Below are positions 16,282-26,521 of a stretch of 64,000 bases of DNA, piece by piece. The notes below the pieces were generated by a model. It did not search any database and was not told where the DNA came from. It saw only the letters and a program-made list of their open reading frames with translations. Position 1 is the first letter of the stretch; every line of letters begins with the position of its first letter. The position numbers and the translations under genes are program-made. Where the stretch lies: NCBI RefSeq assembly GCF_951793255.1, contig NZ_OX636706.1:2926001-2990000 (forward strand). The letters are read 5' to 3'. Source of the DNA: Desulfovibrio piger (GTDB taxonomy: Bacteria; Desulfobacterota; Desulfovibrionia; Desulfovibrionales; Desulfovibrionaceae).

Positions 16282-17154
16282 TTACTTGAACTGCACGAAG
16301 TTCTTGAGCAGCCCCAGCAGTTCGTAACGCAGGGATTCATCCTGCAGGGCGAAGTAGATGTTGGCGCTCAGGAACTCGGCCCAGTCACCGGCATCGAAAC
16401 GCATGCCGGCCATACGCACGGCCATCATGCCGCGGTCCTTGGCCATGGCCTGCAGGGCGTCGGTGAGCTGGATCTCGCCGCCGTGGCCCGGTTTGACCTT
16501 TTCCAGATAGTCGAAGATGTCCGGGGTCAGCACATAGCGCCCCACGATGGCCATGCGGGAAGGCGCGTCCTCGCGCTTGGGCTTTTCCACCATGTCCCGC
16601 ACGCGGTACACGCCGGGGGCCACTTCCTCGCCATCGATGATGCCGTAACGGCTCACCTTTTCCCACGGCACTTCCATGACGCCGATGACGGGCATCTTTT
16701 CGGCCATGGCCACTTCGATGAGCTGGCCGATGCCGGGCACGCCGCTGAACATCAGGTCGTCGCCCACCATGACGGCAAAGGGCTCGTCACCCACCAGTTC
16801 ACGCGCGCACAGCACGGCATGGCCCAGGCCCAGCTGGCGCTTCTGGCGCACGGAAAGGATGTTGACCATCTCCGCCACGCGGCGCACTTCTTCCAGCTTG
16901 TCCAGCTTGCCGGAACGCTCCAGCAGGTCCTCGAGCTGAAGGTTGTGGTCGAAATGGTCTTCGATGACGTTCTTGTCGCGGTTGGTGACGAAGATCACGT
17001 CCTTGATATGGGCACGCTGGGCCTCTTCCACAACGTACTGGATGACAGGCTTGTTGTAGATGGGCAGCATTTCCTTGGGAATATTCTTGGTTGCGGGCAA
17101 GGAACGGGTCCCCCAGCCGGCCACAGGGATAACAACCTTACGAATATCCTTCAT
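16282..17154 (-). CDS. galU: UTP-glucose-1-phosphate uridylyltransferase
   Basis: 290 residues from ATG 17154, chosen for the GGAGGA five bases upstream; the frame could begin 15 bases earlier. It makes UDP-glucose from UTP and glucose-1-phosphate for surface polysaccharides. The N-terminal nucleotide-binding signature VIPVAGWGTRSLPATKNIPK is intact, followed by VMVGDDLMF, VSRYGIIDG, VEKPKREDAPS and GEIQLTDALQAM, all standard GalU motifs. It lies downstream of glmM in the same direction with 126 bases between, so co-transcription is plausible. Confidence 0.93.
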   Translation of the reverse strand: MKDIRKVVIPVAGWGTRSLPATKNIPKEMLPIYNKPVIQYVVEEAQRAHIKDVIFVTNRDKNVIEDHFDHNLQLEDLLERSGKLDKLEEVRRVAEMVNILSVRQKRQLGLGHAVLCARELVGDEPFAVMVGDDLMFSGVPGIGQLIEVAMAEKMPVIGVMEVPWEKVSRYGIIDGEEVAPGVYRVRDMVEKPKREDAPSRMAIVGRYVLTPDIFDYLEKVKPGHGGEIQLTDALQAMAKDRGMMAVRMAGMRFDAGDWAEFLSANIYFALQDESLRYELLGLLKNFVQFK

Positions 17155-17280
17155 GTTCTCCTCCATCATGGCACGCCCGTCACGGGCCGTACCTGGGACA
17201 TGGTTCTTGACGAAAGTATGTCGCGGGTCTGCCGCGGCAGCTCCAGGAACGAATCAGCTCCTCCGGGAAGAGGACAAAAA

Positions 17281-18633
17281 CTAGCGAAGTTCGCGGCTCA
17301 CCACATCGGCCAGATCGCGCGCGTAGCGGACGACCTTGTCTTCATCTTCGGCCTCGACCATGACGCGGCACAGGGCCTCGGTGCCGGAGTAACGCAGCAG
17401 CACGCGGCCACGACCGGCCAGGGCCTTTTCCACATCGGCCACGGCCTTGCCGATGGCGGGGCGCTCCTCGAAGGGCAGCTTTTTTTCCACCCGCACGTTG
17501 ATGAGCTTCTGGGGGAAGAGGTGCAGCAGGCCCGCCAGCTCGGACAGGGGCTTTCCCTTCTCGCGCACGATGCGCAGCAGCTGCAGGGCCGCCAGCAGAC
17601 CGTCACCGGTGGTGCTGTACTGGCGGTAGATGAGGTGCCCGGACTGCTCGCCGCCCAGCATGGCGCCGGTCTTGCGCATGGCTTCCATGACGTAACGGTC
17701 GCCCACCTTGGTGCGCAGCAGCGTACCGGCGCGTTCCTTCATGAAGATCTCCAGCGCCAGGTTGCTCATGGCCGTAGCCACCAGCATGTTGCCGGGCAGT
17801 TCGCCCCGCTCCATCATGGCCTGGGCCCCCAGGGCCATGAGCTGGTCGCCGTCCAGGACATTGCCCTTTTCATCCACCACGATGAGGCGGTCGGCGTCGC
17901 CGTCCAGAGCCAGGCCCACGTCCGCGCGCACTTCGCGCACCTTGGCGGCCAGGGTCTCGGGATGCAGGGAACCGCAATGGTCGTTGATATTGGTCCCGTT
18001 GGGGCTGGTCCCCAGGCGGAAGACTTCCGCCCCCAGTTCTTCCAGGGCCAGCGGGGCCACCTTGTAGGCCGCACCGTTGGCACAGTCGATGACGATGCGC
18101 AGGCCGGACAGGGTCAGATGGGCCGGGAAACAGCTCTTGGTGTACACGATGTAGCGGCCGCCGGCGTCTTCGATCTTGCTGGCGCGGCCGACCCGGTTGG
18201 AATCGGGATAGGGCCAGCGCATGTCGGGATCGAGCACCATGGCCGAGATCTCGTTCTCCACCTCGTCAGGCAGCTTGAAGCCGTCGGCGTCGAAGAATTT
18301 GATGCCGTTGTCCGAATAGGGGTTGTGCGAGGCGGAGATGACCACGCCCAGATCCGCCCGCATGTTGCGGGTCAGGAAAGAGATGGCGGGCGTGGGCAGC
18401 GGGCCGGTCATGATGACGTGCATGCCGGCGGCGCACAGGCCCGCCGTGAGGGCGGACTCGAACATGTAGCCGGACAGGCGGGTATCCTTGCCGATGACCA
18501 CGCGGTGCTGGTGCGAGCCTTTGCGGAAGCGCACCCCGGCGGCCAGGCCCAGACGCAGGGCCACATCCACGGTCATGGGATAGATATTGACAGGGCCACG
18601 CAGGCCATCAGTGCCGAAAAGACGTTCTGCCAT
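17281..18633 (-). CDS. glmM: Phosphoglucosamine mutase
   Basis: 450 residues, full length. It converts glucosamine-6-phosphate to glucosamine-1-phosphate for peptidoglycan and lipopolysaccharide precursors. The N-terminal FGTDGLRG, the phosphoserine loop [18 protein letters not shown], the metal loop ALDGDADRL and the C-terminal phosphate-binding [14 protein letters not shown] are all present. It is the third gene of cdaA-cdaR-glmM, 32 bases after cdaR. In other bacteria CdaR and GlmM both bind and regulate the diadenylate cyclase CdaA. Confidence 0.95.
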   Translation of the reverse strand: MAERLFGTDGLRGPVNIYPMTVDVALRLGLAAGVRFRKGSHQHRVVIGKDTRLSGYMFESALTAGLCAAGMHVIMTGPLPTPAISFLTRNMRADLGVVISASHNPYSDNGIKFFDADGFKLPDEVENEISAMVLDPDMRWPYPDSNRVGRASKIEDAGGRYIVYTKSCFPAHLTLSGLRIVIDCANGAAYKVAPLALEELGAEVFRLGTSPNGTNINDHCGSLHPETLAAKVREVRADVGLALDGDADRLIVVDEKGNVLDGDQLMALGAQAMMERGELPGNMLVATAMSNLALEIFMKERAGTLLRTKVGDRYVMEAMRKTGAMLGGEQSGHLIYRQYSTTGDGLLAALQLLRIVREKGKPLSELAGLLHLFPQKLINVRVEKKLPFEERPAIGKAVADVEKALAGRGRVLLRYSGTEALCRVMVEAEDEDKVVRYARDLADVVSRELR

Positions 18634-18665
18634 GTGTTCTCCTTGCCGGTGCCATGCGCCGGAGG

Positions 18666-19595
18666 CTACTTCTTACGGGTAATGGTAACGCTGTCGAATG
18701 AGGGATTCAAGATGGTCATGCCTTCCGGCAGCTGGATGCGCGGCTCTGCCGTGCCCTTCTGCCCCGGCTCCAGCGCCGGCGGGACGACCATCACTTCCAG
18801 TCGTTTGAGATAGGACGAATTGCGGGCCAGGGCCTCGGGCACCTCCACCATGACTTCCACATGGGAGGGCTCCACCGTGAACTGCGAGGCGTTCTGGGCC
18901 TCCACCGAGATCTTGCACCGGCGGGAGACCACGGTACGGCCGCTGGTGATGGTGTACTGCACCTTCACCGAGGCGGGGTTGGAGGTGACCAGGCTGGGAG
19001 TATCCAGCAGCAGGGTCTGCTCCACCGTGGTGCCGGCGGCCTTGGGATCCAGCCGGATGCCCAGAGGCAGGTTGTTGATGGACGAGATGACGCCTTCCGG
19101 CCCGCGCAGAGTGACGGATGCCGGGGACACGGTCACGTTCTCCACGGTCAGGGCCCCGCTGCGCAGGGGGGATTCCAGCACGGCCCGGATGGGCACGCTG
19201 CGCTCGGCCAGGGTGTCGGCCGTGATGACGATGCGGGGCGGCTGTACGTCCACCAGCTCGAAGGCCCGCAAACTGGGGCCCATGTTGTCCGAGGTCAGGG
19301 GGACGATGGTCGTGCCCTTTTTGATATTGGAAAGATTGATGGCTTCCGTCAGGCTGCGCGACGAGATGGAGCGCAACAGGATCTCCGGCCCGCGCAGACG
19401 CACCTGCACCTTGCTGACAAGACCGTCCGTCACCACCAGCCCGGAGGGGATGCCGTTGTATTCGATGCCCACTTCCAGCTGGACTTCCAGACGGTCGCGC
19501 ACGCTGACCACATACCACATGCCCACGGCCACGGCAAAGGCCACGAGCAGGGAAAGGAGATGGGGGGCCTTGCGGCTGTTCTTAGAGAATATCAT
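18666..19595 (-). CDS. cdaR: CdaR-like YbbR-domain protein
   Basis: 309 residues. An N-terminal membrane anchor ([18 protein letters not shown]) is followed by extracytoplasmic YbbR repeats, recognisable by repeated VxVRLRGP / [10 protein letters not shown] strands. In Firmicutes such proteins regulate the membrane diadenylate cyclase CdaA. The gene overlaps the end of cdaA by 14 bases and is followed by glmM, the conserved order, which is the main support for the name. Confidence 0.85.
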   Translation of the reverse strand: MIFSKNSRKAPHLLSLLVAFAVAVGMWYVVSVRDRLEVQLEVGIEYNGIPSGLVVTDGLVSKVQVRLRGPEILLRSISSRSLTEAINLSNIKKGTTIVPLTSDNMGPSLRAFELVDVQPPRIVITADTLAERSVPIRAVLESPLRSGALTVENVTVSPASVTLRGPEGVISSINNLPLGIRLDPKAAGTTVEQTLLLDTPSLVTSNPASVKVQYTITSGRTVVSRRCKISVEAQNASQFTVEPSHVEVMVEVPEALARNSSYLKRLEVMVVPPALEPGQKGTAEPRIQLPEGMTILNPSFDSVTITRKK

Positions 19596-20316
19596 TGAGC
19601 ACCTGCCTCAAGCGTGTGGCATCGAGACTGCGGACGAGCTCGCCCTTCATGGCCACGGAGATCTCGCCGCGCTCTTCCGAGACCACGACCACCACGGCAT
19701 CACATTCCTGCGTCATGCCCAGGGCGGCGCGGTGGCGCGTGCCGAACGACTGCCCCTTGGCCTCGGCCAGGGGAAGGATGCAGGCGGCGGCCGTGATGCG
19801 CCCCTTGCTGATGAGCACGGCACCGTCATGCAGCGGCGCCTTGGGATAGAAGATGTTCATGAGCAGCTGGCGTGACAGCAGGGCATCCACCCGCACGCCT
19901 TCGCGCTTGATCATGTCGTCCAGCCGGGTGCCCCGCTCGATGACGATGAGGGCCCCCACACGCAGGCGGGCCATCTCCACACAGGCCATGACCACTTCTT
20001 CCACGGCCGAATGCTGCAGCGCACGCTTGCGGAAAAGGTTGTTGGTCCCTATCTCGCCCAGTGCCTGCCGGATGTCGCTCTGGAAAATGACCACGATGAG
20101 CAGGAACAGGGAGCTGAAGACATGCTGCAGCAACCAGGTCAGGGTATACAGCGCCATGCTGCGCGAGATGAAATACAGCAGGGTCAGCAGCCCAAGACCG
20201 GTCAGCACCGTCAGGGCACGCGATCCCCGCAACAGCTGGATGACCTGGTAGAGCAGGAATGCTACCAGCAGGATGTCCAGCGCGTCACGCCATTCAAAAA
20301 CCACATGTTCCAGCAC
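19582..20316 (-). CDS. cdaA: Diadenylate cyclase CdaA (DacA)
   Basis: 244 residues with three N-terminal transmembrane segments (about residues 10-80) and a DisA_N catalytic domain. The two signature motifs are intact: LHDGAVLI and GTRHRAALG, which bind and position the two ATP molecules condensed to c-di-AMP. First gene of cdaA-cdaR-glmM. c-di-AMP typically controls potassium and osmolyte transport and cell-wall homeostasis; in Desulfovibrio its targets are not evident from this window. Confidence 0.93.
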   Translation of the reverse strand: MLEHVVFEWRDALDILLVAFLLYQVIQLLRGSRALTVLTGLGLLTLLYFISRSMALYTLTWLLQHVFSSLFLLIVVIFQSDIRQALGEIGTNNLFRKRALQHSAVEEVVMACVEMARLRVGALIVIERGTRLDDMIKREGVRVDALLSRQLLMNIFYPKAPLHDGAVLISKGRITAAACILPLAEAKGQSFGTRHRAALGMTQECDAVVVVVSEERGEISVAMKGELVRSLDATRLRQVLNDIL

Positions 20317-20479
20317 GGTCCCTATCCTTGGGCATCAGAAAAATCCCCTTCCACGCCATGGGATGGCGTCCCCCCTTGCCGTCTGCCGCATCACGGATGC
20401 CGGGCAGCCGGCGCGCAGTATAAAAACAAGCGCACGCCGGCGCAACAGACAAATATCCCCCGTGCGGCCGGGCCGGGCA

Positions 20480-21394
20480 TCAGTCCCCGCAGGCCCCGGC
20501 GGGATCACGGAAGGCCGCGGCCAGCGTGAGCGTCTGGCGCGTGGCGGCCACATCGTGCACACGATGCCAGAACAGGCCCTTTTCCCAGAGCATGGCCGTA
20601 GCCACCTGGGTGGCGCAGCCCCGTTCCTGGGTGGTGAGGCCCAGCAGCTGCCCGAACATGGACTTCATGGACAGGCCCATGAGCACGGGCCGTCCGAAGG
20701 CGAGCCAGTCCTCCGCATGGGCCAGCAGCTCCAGATTATGGCGCAGGGTCTTGCCGAAACCGATGCCGGGATCCAGCACGATGTGCTCTTCCGGCAGACC
20801 GGCGGCGGTCAGACGGTGCAGCTCGCGCTCGAAAAAGGCCATGACCTCGGAACGCACGTCCGTATAGCGGGGATCCTTCTGCATGACGTCCGGTCTGCCC
20901 TGGCTGTGCATGAGCACATAACCCGGCTTGTACTGGACGAGCACGTCCAGCAGGCCGGGATCGAAGCCGCAGGCCGAAATGTCGTTGATGATCTGCACGC
21001 CTTCTTCAAGCACGGCAGCCGCCGTGGCCGCATGGTAGGTGTCCACGGAGAGCATGACGCCGGGGATCTCCCGCCGCAGTTCGCGCAGCACGGGCATGAG
21101 ACGCAGCAGCTCCTGCTCAGGCGTCAGGGCCTGTGCGCCGGGCCGGGAAGATTCCGCCCCCAGATCGAGGATGTCGGCCCCTTCCGCATGCAGGCGCATG
21201 GCGTGGGCCAGCCCCAGATCCGCGGAATCGTGCGTGCCGCCGTCATAGAAGGAGTCCGGCGTCAGGTTGACGATGCCCATAACGCCAAAGGGGGCAGAGG
21301 TCGTCACCGCCCCGCCCCCAAGACACAGCCAGGAGCCGCCCCGGCGGGACGGCTCCTCAGACATATGGTTATTGCTTGCGCTGTTCGTTTTCAT
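20480..21394 (-). CDS. folP: Dihydropteroate synthase
   Basis: About 304 residues from ATG 21394, preceded by GCAGGA five bases upstream and overlapping the end of ftsH by 26 bases; ATG 21364, just after the ftsH stop, is an alternative. It condenses p-aminobenzoate with the pterin pyrophosphate and is the sulfonamide target. Signatures: GIVNLTPDSFYDGG, LGAESSRPGAQ, INDISACGFD, LMHSQGRP and DPGIGFGKTLRHNLEL. Coupled to ftsH, as in many proteobacteria. Confidence 0.93.
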   Translation of the reverse strand: MKTNSASNNHMSEEPSRRGGSWLCLGGGAVTTSAPFGVMGIVNLTPDSFYDGGTHDSADLGLAHAMRLHAEGADILDLGAESSRPGAQALTPEQELLRLMPVLRELRREIPGVMLSVDTYHAATAAAVLEEGVQIINDISACGFDPGLLDVLVQYKPGYVLMHSQGRPDVMQKDPRYTDVRSEVMAFFERELHRLTAAGLPEEHIVLDPGIGFGKTLRHNLELLAHAEDWLAFGRPVLMGLSMKSMFGQLLGLTTQERGCATQVATAMLWEKGLFWHRVHDVAATRQTLTLAAAFRDPAGACGD

Positions 21395-23363
21395 CGTTGT
21401 CCTGCGTTCTGTTGCCCGTATCGACATCGCCCTGCTCCGCCTTTTCGGGAGCGGGTTCAGCAGCCTTGTCCGCCTCGGGCGCCGCGGCGTCCGTGTCGGC
21501 CGGATCCGGCTCCAGCACGAAATCCCCGGCAGGAGCGGCCTTCACCGGCTTGCCGTTGGCGTCCAGCGGCAGCAGGGGCTTGTTCTCCATGAGCAGGTCC
21601 AGCTCTTCGCCGCTGATGGTCTCACGTTCCAGCAGCGCCTGCGCGATGCGGTCCAGGGCCGCACGGTTGTCTTGCAGCAGCTTGACGCAGCGGGCGTGAG
21701 CCTCTTCCACGATGCGCTTGACTTCGGCGTCCACCAGGCGGGCGGTTTCTTCGCTGTAGTTCTTGTTCTGCACCCATTCGCGGCCGATGAAGACTTCTTC
21801 ACCGGTCTCACCGATGGACAGGGTGCCGATGGCATCGCTCATGCCCCACTCACAGACCATCTTGCGGGCCATGCGGGTCACGCGTTCGATGTCGTTGGAA
21901 GCGCCGGTGGTGATGTCGTCAAAGACGATCTCTTCCGCCACACGGCCGCCCAGCAGCACCACCAGGTTGTTGCGCAGGTAATTGCGCGAGTAGCCGTGGC
22001 GGTCTTCCTCGGGCAGCTGCATGGTCAGGCCCAGGGCGCGGCCGCGGGGGATGATGGTGACCTTGTGCACGGGATCGGAACCGGGCAGCAGGCGGGCCGC
22101 CAGGGCATGGCCGCCTTCGTGGTAGGCCGTGATGCGCTTTTCCTCATCGGAAAGGATCAGGCTGCGGCGTTCGCGGCCCATGAGCACCTTGTCCTTGGCG
22201 TATTCGAAGTCGTGCATGTCCACCTTGGTGGCATTGAGCTTGGCGGCCTGCAGGGCGGCTTCGTTGACCAGGTTCTCCAGATCGGCGCCGGAGAAACCCG
22301 GCGTACCGCGAGCCAGTGTATCCAGATCCACATCGGGATCCAGAGGCGTACGCTTGGTGTGGACCTCGAGGATACGGCGGCGGCCGCGCAGGTCAGGCGT
22401 GGGCACCACCACCTGACGGTCGAAACGGCCGGGACGCAGCAGGGCCGGGTCCAGAACGTCGGGACGGTTGGTGGCGGCCAGCAGGATGACGCCCTCGTTG
22501 CTTTCGAAGCCGTCCATTTCCACCAGCAGCTGGTTCAGGGTCTGTTCGCGTTCGTCATGGCCACCGCCCAGACCGGCGCCACGCTTGCGGCCCACGGCGT
22601 CGATCTCGTCGATGAAGATGAGGCAGGGGGCGTTCTTCTTGCCCTGCACGAACAGGTCGCGCACACGGGAGGCACCCACGCCCACGAACATCTCCACGAA
22701 GTCCGAACCGGAGATGGAGAAGAAGGGCACGCCGGCCTCACCGGCCACGGCGCGGGCCAGCAGGGTCTTACCGGTACCTGGAGGGCCCACCAGCAGCACG
22801 CCCTTGGGGATGCGGCCGCCCAGACGGGTGAACTTTTTGGGGTTGGACAGGAATTCCACCACTTCGGACAGTTCGTCCTTGGCTTCATCCACACCGGCCA
22901 CGTCCTCAAAGGTCACACGGGCCGAGTCCTGGTTGAGCAGGCGCGCGCGGGAACGGCCAAAGCTCATGGCCTTGCCGCCGCCACCCTGCATCTGGCGCAT
23001 GAAGAAGATCCAGACACCGATGAGCAGCAGCATGGGGAACCACGACACCAGCAGGGTCATGTACCAGGGCTGTTCTTCCGGCGGCTGGGCCTTGACTTCC
23101 ACCTTCTTGTCCAGCAGGCGGGACACCAGCTCATTGTCACGCGGGGCATAGGTCTGGACGGAGGCACCGTCCGGTCCGCGCCCGATGAGGGTGTTGCCCT
23201 GGATCTCCACAGAGCTGATCTGCCCGCCGTCCACACGGCCGATGAAATCCGTGTAGGACACCTTCTGGGCCGAGCTTTGCGGCTGCTGGAACATATTGAA
23301 AAGCATGACCATCGCAAGGACTATGGCAGCCCAGAGCATCAGGTTGCGACTAAACTGATTCAA
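21369..23363 (-). CDS. ftsH: ATP-dependent zinc metalloprotease FtsH
   Basis: 664 residues from a TTG at 23363. The start is chosen because GGAGG lies five bases before it and the protein then begins MNQFSRNL, typical for the family; a GTG at 23375 is the first start of the open frame but overlaps that ribosome-binding site. Two N-terminal transmembrane segments flank a periplasmic domain. The AAA domain has [18 protein letters not shown] and the [23 protein letters not shown]. The protease domain has HEGGH and the third zinc-ligand region [14 protein letters not shown]. It degrades unassembled membrane proteins and regulators. The C-terminal 50 residues are an acidic Ala/Pro tail. Confidence 0.95.
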   Translation of the reverse strand: MNQFSRNLMLWAAIVLAMVMLFNMFQQPQSSAQKVSYTDFIGRVDGGQISSVEIQGNTLIGRGPDGASVQTYAPRDNELVSRLLDKKVEVKAQPPEEQPWYMTLLVSWFPMLLLIGVWIFFMRQMQGGGGKAMSFGRSRARLLNQDSARVTFEDVAGVDEAKDELSEVVEFLSNPKKFTRLGGRIPKGVLLVGPPGTGKTLLARAVAGEAGVPFFSISGSDFVEMFVGVGASRVRDLFVQGKKNAPCLIFIDEIDAVGRKRGAGLGGGHDEREQTLNQLLVEMDGFESNEGVILLAATNRPDVLDPALLRPGRFDRQVVVPTPDLRGRRRILEVHTKRTPLDPDVDLDTLARGTPGFSGADLENLVNEAALQAAKLNATKVDMHDFEYAKDKVLMGRERRSLILSDEEKRITAYHEGGHALAARLLPGSDPVHKVTIIPRGRALGLTMQLPEEDRHGYSRNYLRNNLVVLLGGRVAEEIVFDDITTGASNDIERVTRMARKMVCEWGMSDAIGTLSIGETGEEVFIGREWVQNKNYSEETARLVDAEVKRIVEEAHARCVKLLQDNRAALDRIAQALLERETISGEELDLLMENKPLLPLDANGKPVKAAPAGDFVLEPDPADTDAAAPEADKAAEPAPEKAEQGDVDTGNRTQDNDENEQRKQ

Positions 23364-23428
23364 TTCGGCCTCCACTACAGAGCGGTAAAGCGTTGTGCTG
23401 ATGGCGCACCGGTCTGCGCCAAGCAGTC

Positions 23429-23458
23429 AAGGTACTCTGACCGGCGGCAGGGTGTCAA
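23429..23458 (-). promoter_or_regulatory. Possible promoter of ftsH
   Basis: On the minus strand TTGACA (23458-23453) and TACCTT (23434-23429) are separated by 18 bases. Transcription would start about 60 bases before the TTG start codon. Confidence 0.4.
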
Positions 23459-23631
23459 TCGACACCGGTCAGGGATCAGGAACAAGATAAGTCTCTTTTC
23501 CCGCCTGGCAATGGGCAGCGCCGGAGAGACGGGAAAATCGCTCTTCCCGCACCATACTCCGGTACCAGCGCCTTGCCGCAGGGCGGACTTGCTTTCCCCC
23601 GGGCTTTGTGTCACATATATGGCTGTTGTGT

Positions 23632-23725
23632 GGAGGCGTGTCGTCACCGGTGTGGCGCCCGGTCTTCAAAACCGGTGGCAGGCTTAACCGTCTGCGGTAG
23701 GTTCGACTCCTATACGCCTCCGCCA
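23632..23725 (+). tRNA. selC: tRNA-Sec (anticodon UCA)
   Basis: 94 bases including the encoded CCA. The 8-bp acceptor stem GGAGGCGT / ACGCCTCC, the anticodon stem CCGGT / ACCGG around CTTCAAA (anticodon TCA), a long variable arm and the T-arm loop GTTCGACTC are all visible. The lengthened acceptor and long extra arm are diagnostic for selenocysteine tRNA. selA lies 16 kb upstream. Confidence 0.96.
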
Positions 23726-23740
23726 TCCCGTCAACAGTCC

Positions 23741-23772
23741 GTCCGCAAGCCTTGTGCCTGCGGACTTTTTTT
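23741..23772 (+). terminator. Terminator of selC
   Basis: GTCCGCA and TGCGGAC pair around an 11-base loop and are followed by seven T, 16 bases after the tRNA. Confidence 0.88.
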
Positions 23773-23896
23773 GTATCAGCCCCGTTTCGGAGCGCCGGGG
23801 CAGGCAGCCGCAAGGGTGTCCCTGCCTGTAGCAGACGGCGCGTCGGGATACCGTCAGCGCATTGCCTTTTACCTGCCTGACGGGCATCATCACAGC

Positions 23897-24631
23897 ATGT
23901 CCCGGCTCACATCTTCCTCTCCCTTGCCGCCCATGCTGCTGGCGGCCTGCCCTTTGCCGTCCTTCTCCGGTCAGTCTCCTGCCATCTCACTGCCGGAGTT
24001 GCCGGAGGGCCTGCCGGCGGCGGAAGACCGGGCCCATATGGCGGCTTTCCGCCTTCCGGCCGAACGTGAAAAACGCCATCTGGCACGGCTGCTGCTGGCG
24101 GTGCTGCTGCATCGCGCCGCTGTTGCCGGTCTGTCCGCCCTCCCCTCTTTGAGCTGGCATCCCCTGCCGCTGCTGTTCCACCGCATGCGGGAGGCCCGGC
24201 TTTTCTTCGCCCGCCATGCCTGTCCCCGTCTGCATCGCCTGCCTTCAGGCCGTCCGTGGCTGGAAGGCTTTTCCGTCAGCTTCAGCTACAGCGAACAGGC
24301 GGTCTTCTGCCTGCTGGCCGGGCCCGATACCAGCCCCGGCGTGGATGCCGAGGCCCTGACGAGCCCGGCGCCGTCCGCATCGGCCTTCGCGCCCCAAGAG
24401 CTTTCCTCCCGTCTTTCTCCATCAGCCCGACAGCGTGACTGCCTGCGCCGCTGGACCATCAAGGAAGCCGTCTTCAAGGCCGCCGGTACGGGCTGCGACC
24501 GACCGCCGCGCCTGCTGGACAGCGGCCGCAGCGGCCGGCGCACAGGCGACCTCAGGCTGGATGCCGCCCTTTACCGCTGGCAGATGCTGCCCTGTCCCGG
24601 CCACTGGCTCTGCGTGGCGGTGCGGGGGTAA
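23897..24631 (+). CDS. 4'-phosphopantetheinyl transferase (Sfp-type)
   Basis: 244 residues from ATG 23897; the start is uncertain because no good ribosome-binding site is visible and the frame is open back through selC. It moves phosphopantetheine from CoA to the serine of carrier proteins. Magnesium-binding GVDAEAL and the downstream RRWTIKEAVFKAAGTG (W-x-x-KEA motif) are the two hallmark sites, separated by about 55 residues as usual. The N-terminal half has FSVSFSYSEQAVFC, matching the strand before the active site. No polyketide or peptide synthetase genes are nearby, so it may serve acyl carrier protein. Confidence 0.82.
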   Translation: MSRLTSSSPLPPMLLAACPLPSFSGQSPAISLPELPEGLPAAEDRAHMAAFRLPAEREKRHLARLLLAVLLHRAAVAGLSALPSLSWHPLPLLFHRMREARLFFARHACPRLHRLPSGRPWLEGFSVSFSYSEQAVFCLLAGPDTSPGVDAEALTSPAPSASAFAPQELSSRLSPSARQRDCLRRWTIKEAVFKAAGTGCDRPPRLLDSGRSGRRTGDLRLDAALYRWQMLPCPGHWLCVAVRG

Positions 24632-24742
24632 GGCTTCCATTCTTTCCGCGCACCAGGTCGCCCCGGCCATTTTGTGTCCCCTCGCAGCTGCCATATACAA
24701 ACATTACTTGCCTTATGCCCGCTTTTGGGTCACTGTGCGCCC

Positions 24743-26038
24743 ATGCTTCGCTTTCATCTGGTCAGCCTTTTCCCGGAGTTTTTCCGCTCGCCCCTTGAGA
24801 CGGCACTGCTGGGCCGCGCCCGCGAGGCCGGCATCGTGGACTTTTCTTTCCACGATCCCCGCAGCTTCAGCACCAGCCGCCACCATCATGTGGACGACCG
24901 CCCCTACGGCGGCGGTCCCGGCATGGTCATGCAGGGCGAACCGGTGGCCGCGGCGCTGCGCTCCATCGAGAAGCCGGGACGCATGATCCTGCTGGCTCCC
25001 AGCGGGCGTCCCCTCAATGATGCGCTGGCCCGCGAACTGGCCCGGGAAGAAGACCTGACCCTGATCTGCGGCCGTTACGAAGGACTGGATGCCCGCCTGC
25101 TGGACATCTTCCCTCTGGAGCCCGTGAGCGTGGGCGAAGCCGTGCTCAATGGCGGCGAGACGGCGGCCCTGGCCGTCATCGAGTCCGTGGCGCGGCTGGT
25201 GCCCGGCTTCATGGGCAAGGAGGAGTCCGGGGACGACGAAAGTTTTTCCAACGGCCTGCTGGAGTACCCCCATTACACGCGGCCCGAAGTCCTGGAAGGC
25301 CGCGAAGTGCCGGAGGTACTGCGGGGCGGGGACCACGGTGCCGTAGCGCGCTGGCGGCGGCAGCAGTCGCTGGCCACCACGCTGCGGGTGCGGCCCGACC
25401 TGCTGGACAGCGCGCCCCTGGTGGCGGAAGATGCCCGCCATCTGGCCACGCTGCCCTGGACAAGGGCCGGAAGGAACCTTTCTTTCTGCCTCGTGCACTA
25501 TCCCGTGCTGCTGGGCCGGAAAAATTCCGGCGTTTCCTCTTTGACAAATTTGGATATTCACGATATAGCCCGGATTTCCCGCAGCTATGCGATGGGACCG
25601 TTCTATGCCGTGACCCCGCTGGAGGACCAGCAGCGTCTGCTACAGGCCATAGTCCGGCACTGGACGCAAGGCGCGGGAAGCAGGGGCAACCCGGACCGGG
25701 CCCAGGCGCTCGCCACGGTTTGTCCTGCCGAATCCGTGGATGCCGCTGTGGAACATCTCACGGAGCGCACGGGCATGCGGCCCAGAGTGGTGGCAAGTTC
25801 CGCCTCCTGGCCCGCTCACAAGCACGCGCCCCCGCCGCTTTGTCCGGCGGATGTGTGCCGCATGTGCGAAGAAGGTCCTGTGCTGCTGTTGCTGGGTACG
25901 GCCCAGGGGCTGGCCCCTGAGGTGCTCGCCCGGTGTGACGGGGTGCTCAGACCCATACGGTATCTGGGCTACAACCACCTTTCGGTGCGGAGCGCGGCCG
26001 CTATCCTGGCCGACAGAATTTTGGGCGATTACAAGTAA
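24743..26038 (+). CDS. trmD: tRNA (guanine-N1-)-methyltransferase TrmD fused to a second SPOUT domain
   Basis: 431 residues against about 240-250 for ordinary TrmD. Residues 1-240 are TrmD, which methylates G37 of tRNA: FHLVSLFPEFF, DDRPYGGGPGMVM, LICGRYEGLDARL, and the knotted SAM site VSVGEAVLNGGETAAL. Residues about 245-431 match the SAM-dependent RNA methyltransferase family related to COG4752: LVHYPVLLGRKNSGVSSLT, then DIARISRSYAMGPFYAV and a C-terminal LLLLGTAQGLAPEV. The fused protein thus carries two trefoil-knot methyltransferase folds. ATG 24743 begins MLRFHLVSLFPEF. It is followed by rplS, as usual. Confidence 0.92.
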   Translation: MLRFHLVSLFPEFFRSPLETALLGRAREAGIVDFSFHDPRSFSTSRHHHVDDRPYGGGPGMVMQGEPVAAALRSIEKPGRMILLAPSGRPLNDALARELAREEDLTLICGRYEGLDARLLDIFPLEPVSVGEAVLNGGETAALAVIESVARLVPGFMGKEESGDDESFSNGLLEYPHYTRPEVLEGREVPEVLRGGDHGAVARWRRQQSLATTLRVRPDLLDSAPLVAEDARHLATLPWTRAGRNLSFCLVHYPVLLGRKNSGVSSLTNLDIHDIARISRSYAMGPFYAVTPLEDQQRLLQAIVRHWTQGAGSRGNPDRAQALATVCPAESVDAAVEHLTERTGMRPRVVASSASWPAHKHAPPPLCPADVCRMCEEGPVLLLLGTAQGLAPEVLARCDGVLRPIRYLGYNHLSVRSAAAILADRILGDYK

Positions 26039-26099
26039 GCGCCACAGTTTTTCTTCACGACGACAGCCGTCCCAAGGCTGCGTATTTAAGGAGTAGGGC

Positions 26100-26447
26100 A
26101 TGGATATCATTAAGAAAATTGAACGTGAAAACATGCGTATGGATATGCCCGTGTTTCGCTCCGGCGACACGGTGAAAGTGCATCTGCGCATTGTGGAAGG
26201 CGAAAAAGAGCGTATTCAGGTGTTCCAGGGCAACGTGATCCGCATCCAGCGCGGCACCACCGACGCCACCTTCACCGTGCGCAAGATCTCTGACGGCGTG
26301 GGCGTGGAACGCATCTTCCCCCTGCACTCCCCCTTCATCGACCACGTGGAAGTGGTGAGCCAGGGCCGCGTGCGTCGCAGCCGTCTGTACTACCTGCGCG
26401 CCCTCAAGGGCAAAGCCGCTCGCATCAAGCCCCGCGGCCGCTTCTGA
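26100..26447 (+). CDS. rplS: Ribosomal protein L19
   Basis: 115 residues, normal length. Located at the 30S-50S interface. Family signature regions: [52 protein letters not shown] and the basic end [19 protein letters not shown]. Start ATG 26100 follows AAGGAGT. It lies 61 bases after trmD, the classical order. Confidence 0.97.
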   Translation: MDIIKKIERENMRMDMPVFRSGDTVKVHLRIVEGEKERIQVFQGNVIRIQRGTTDATFTVRKISDGVGVERIFPLHSPFIDHVEVVSQGRVRRSRLYYLRALKGKAARIKPRGRF

Positions 26448-26521
26448 TTCGCAGCCCAGCGGAATGTCCATGGCGGCCTGAGGGTCCTGTGAACATGCCC
26501 GGGCAGAATACGAACGGAATG

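Noticed and set aside
16246..18813. 855-codon plus-strand open frame antisense to galU and glmM
   Set aside because: Low-complexity His/Gly/Ala composition, no ribosome-binding site; both antisense genes are well supported.
21267..23687. 806-codon plus-strand frame over ftsH
   Set aside because: Shadow of a high-GC gene on the other strand, ends at the selC region, no recognisable domain.
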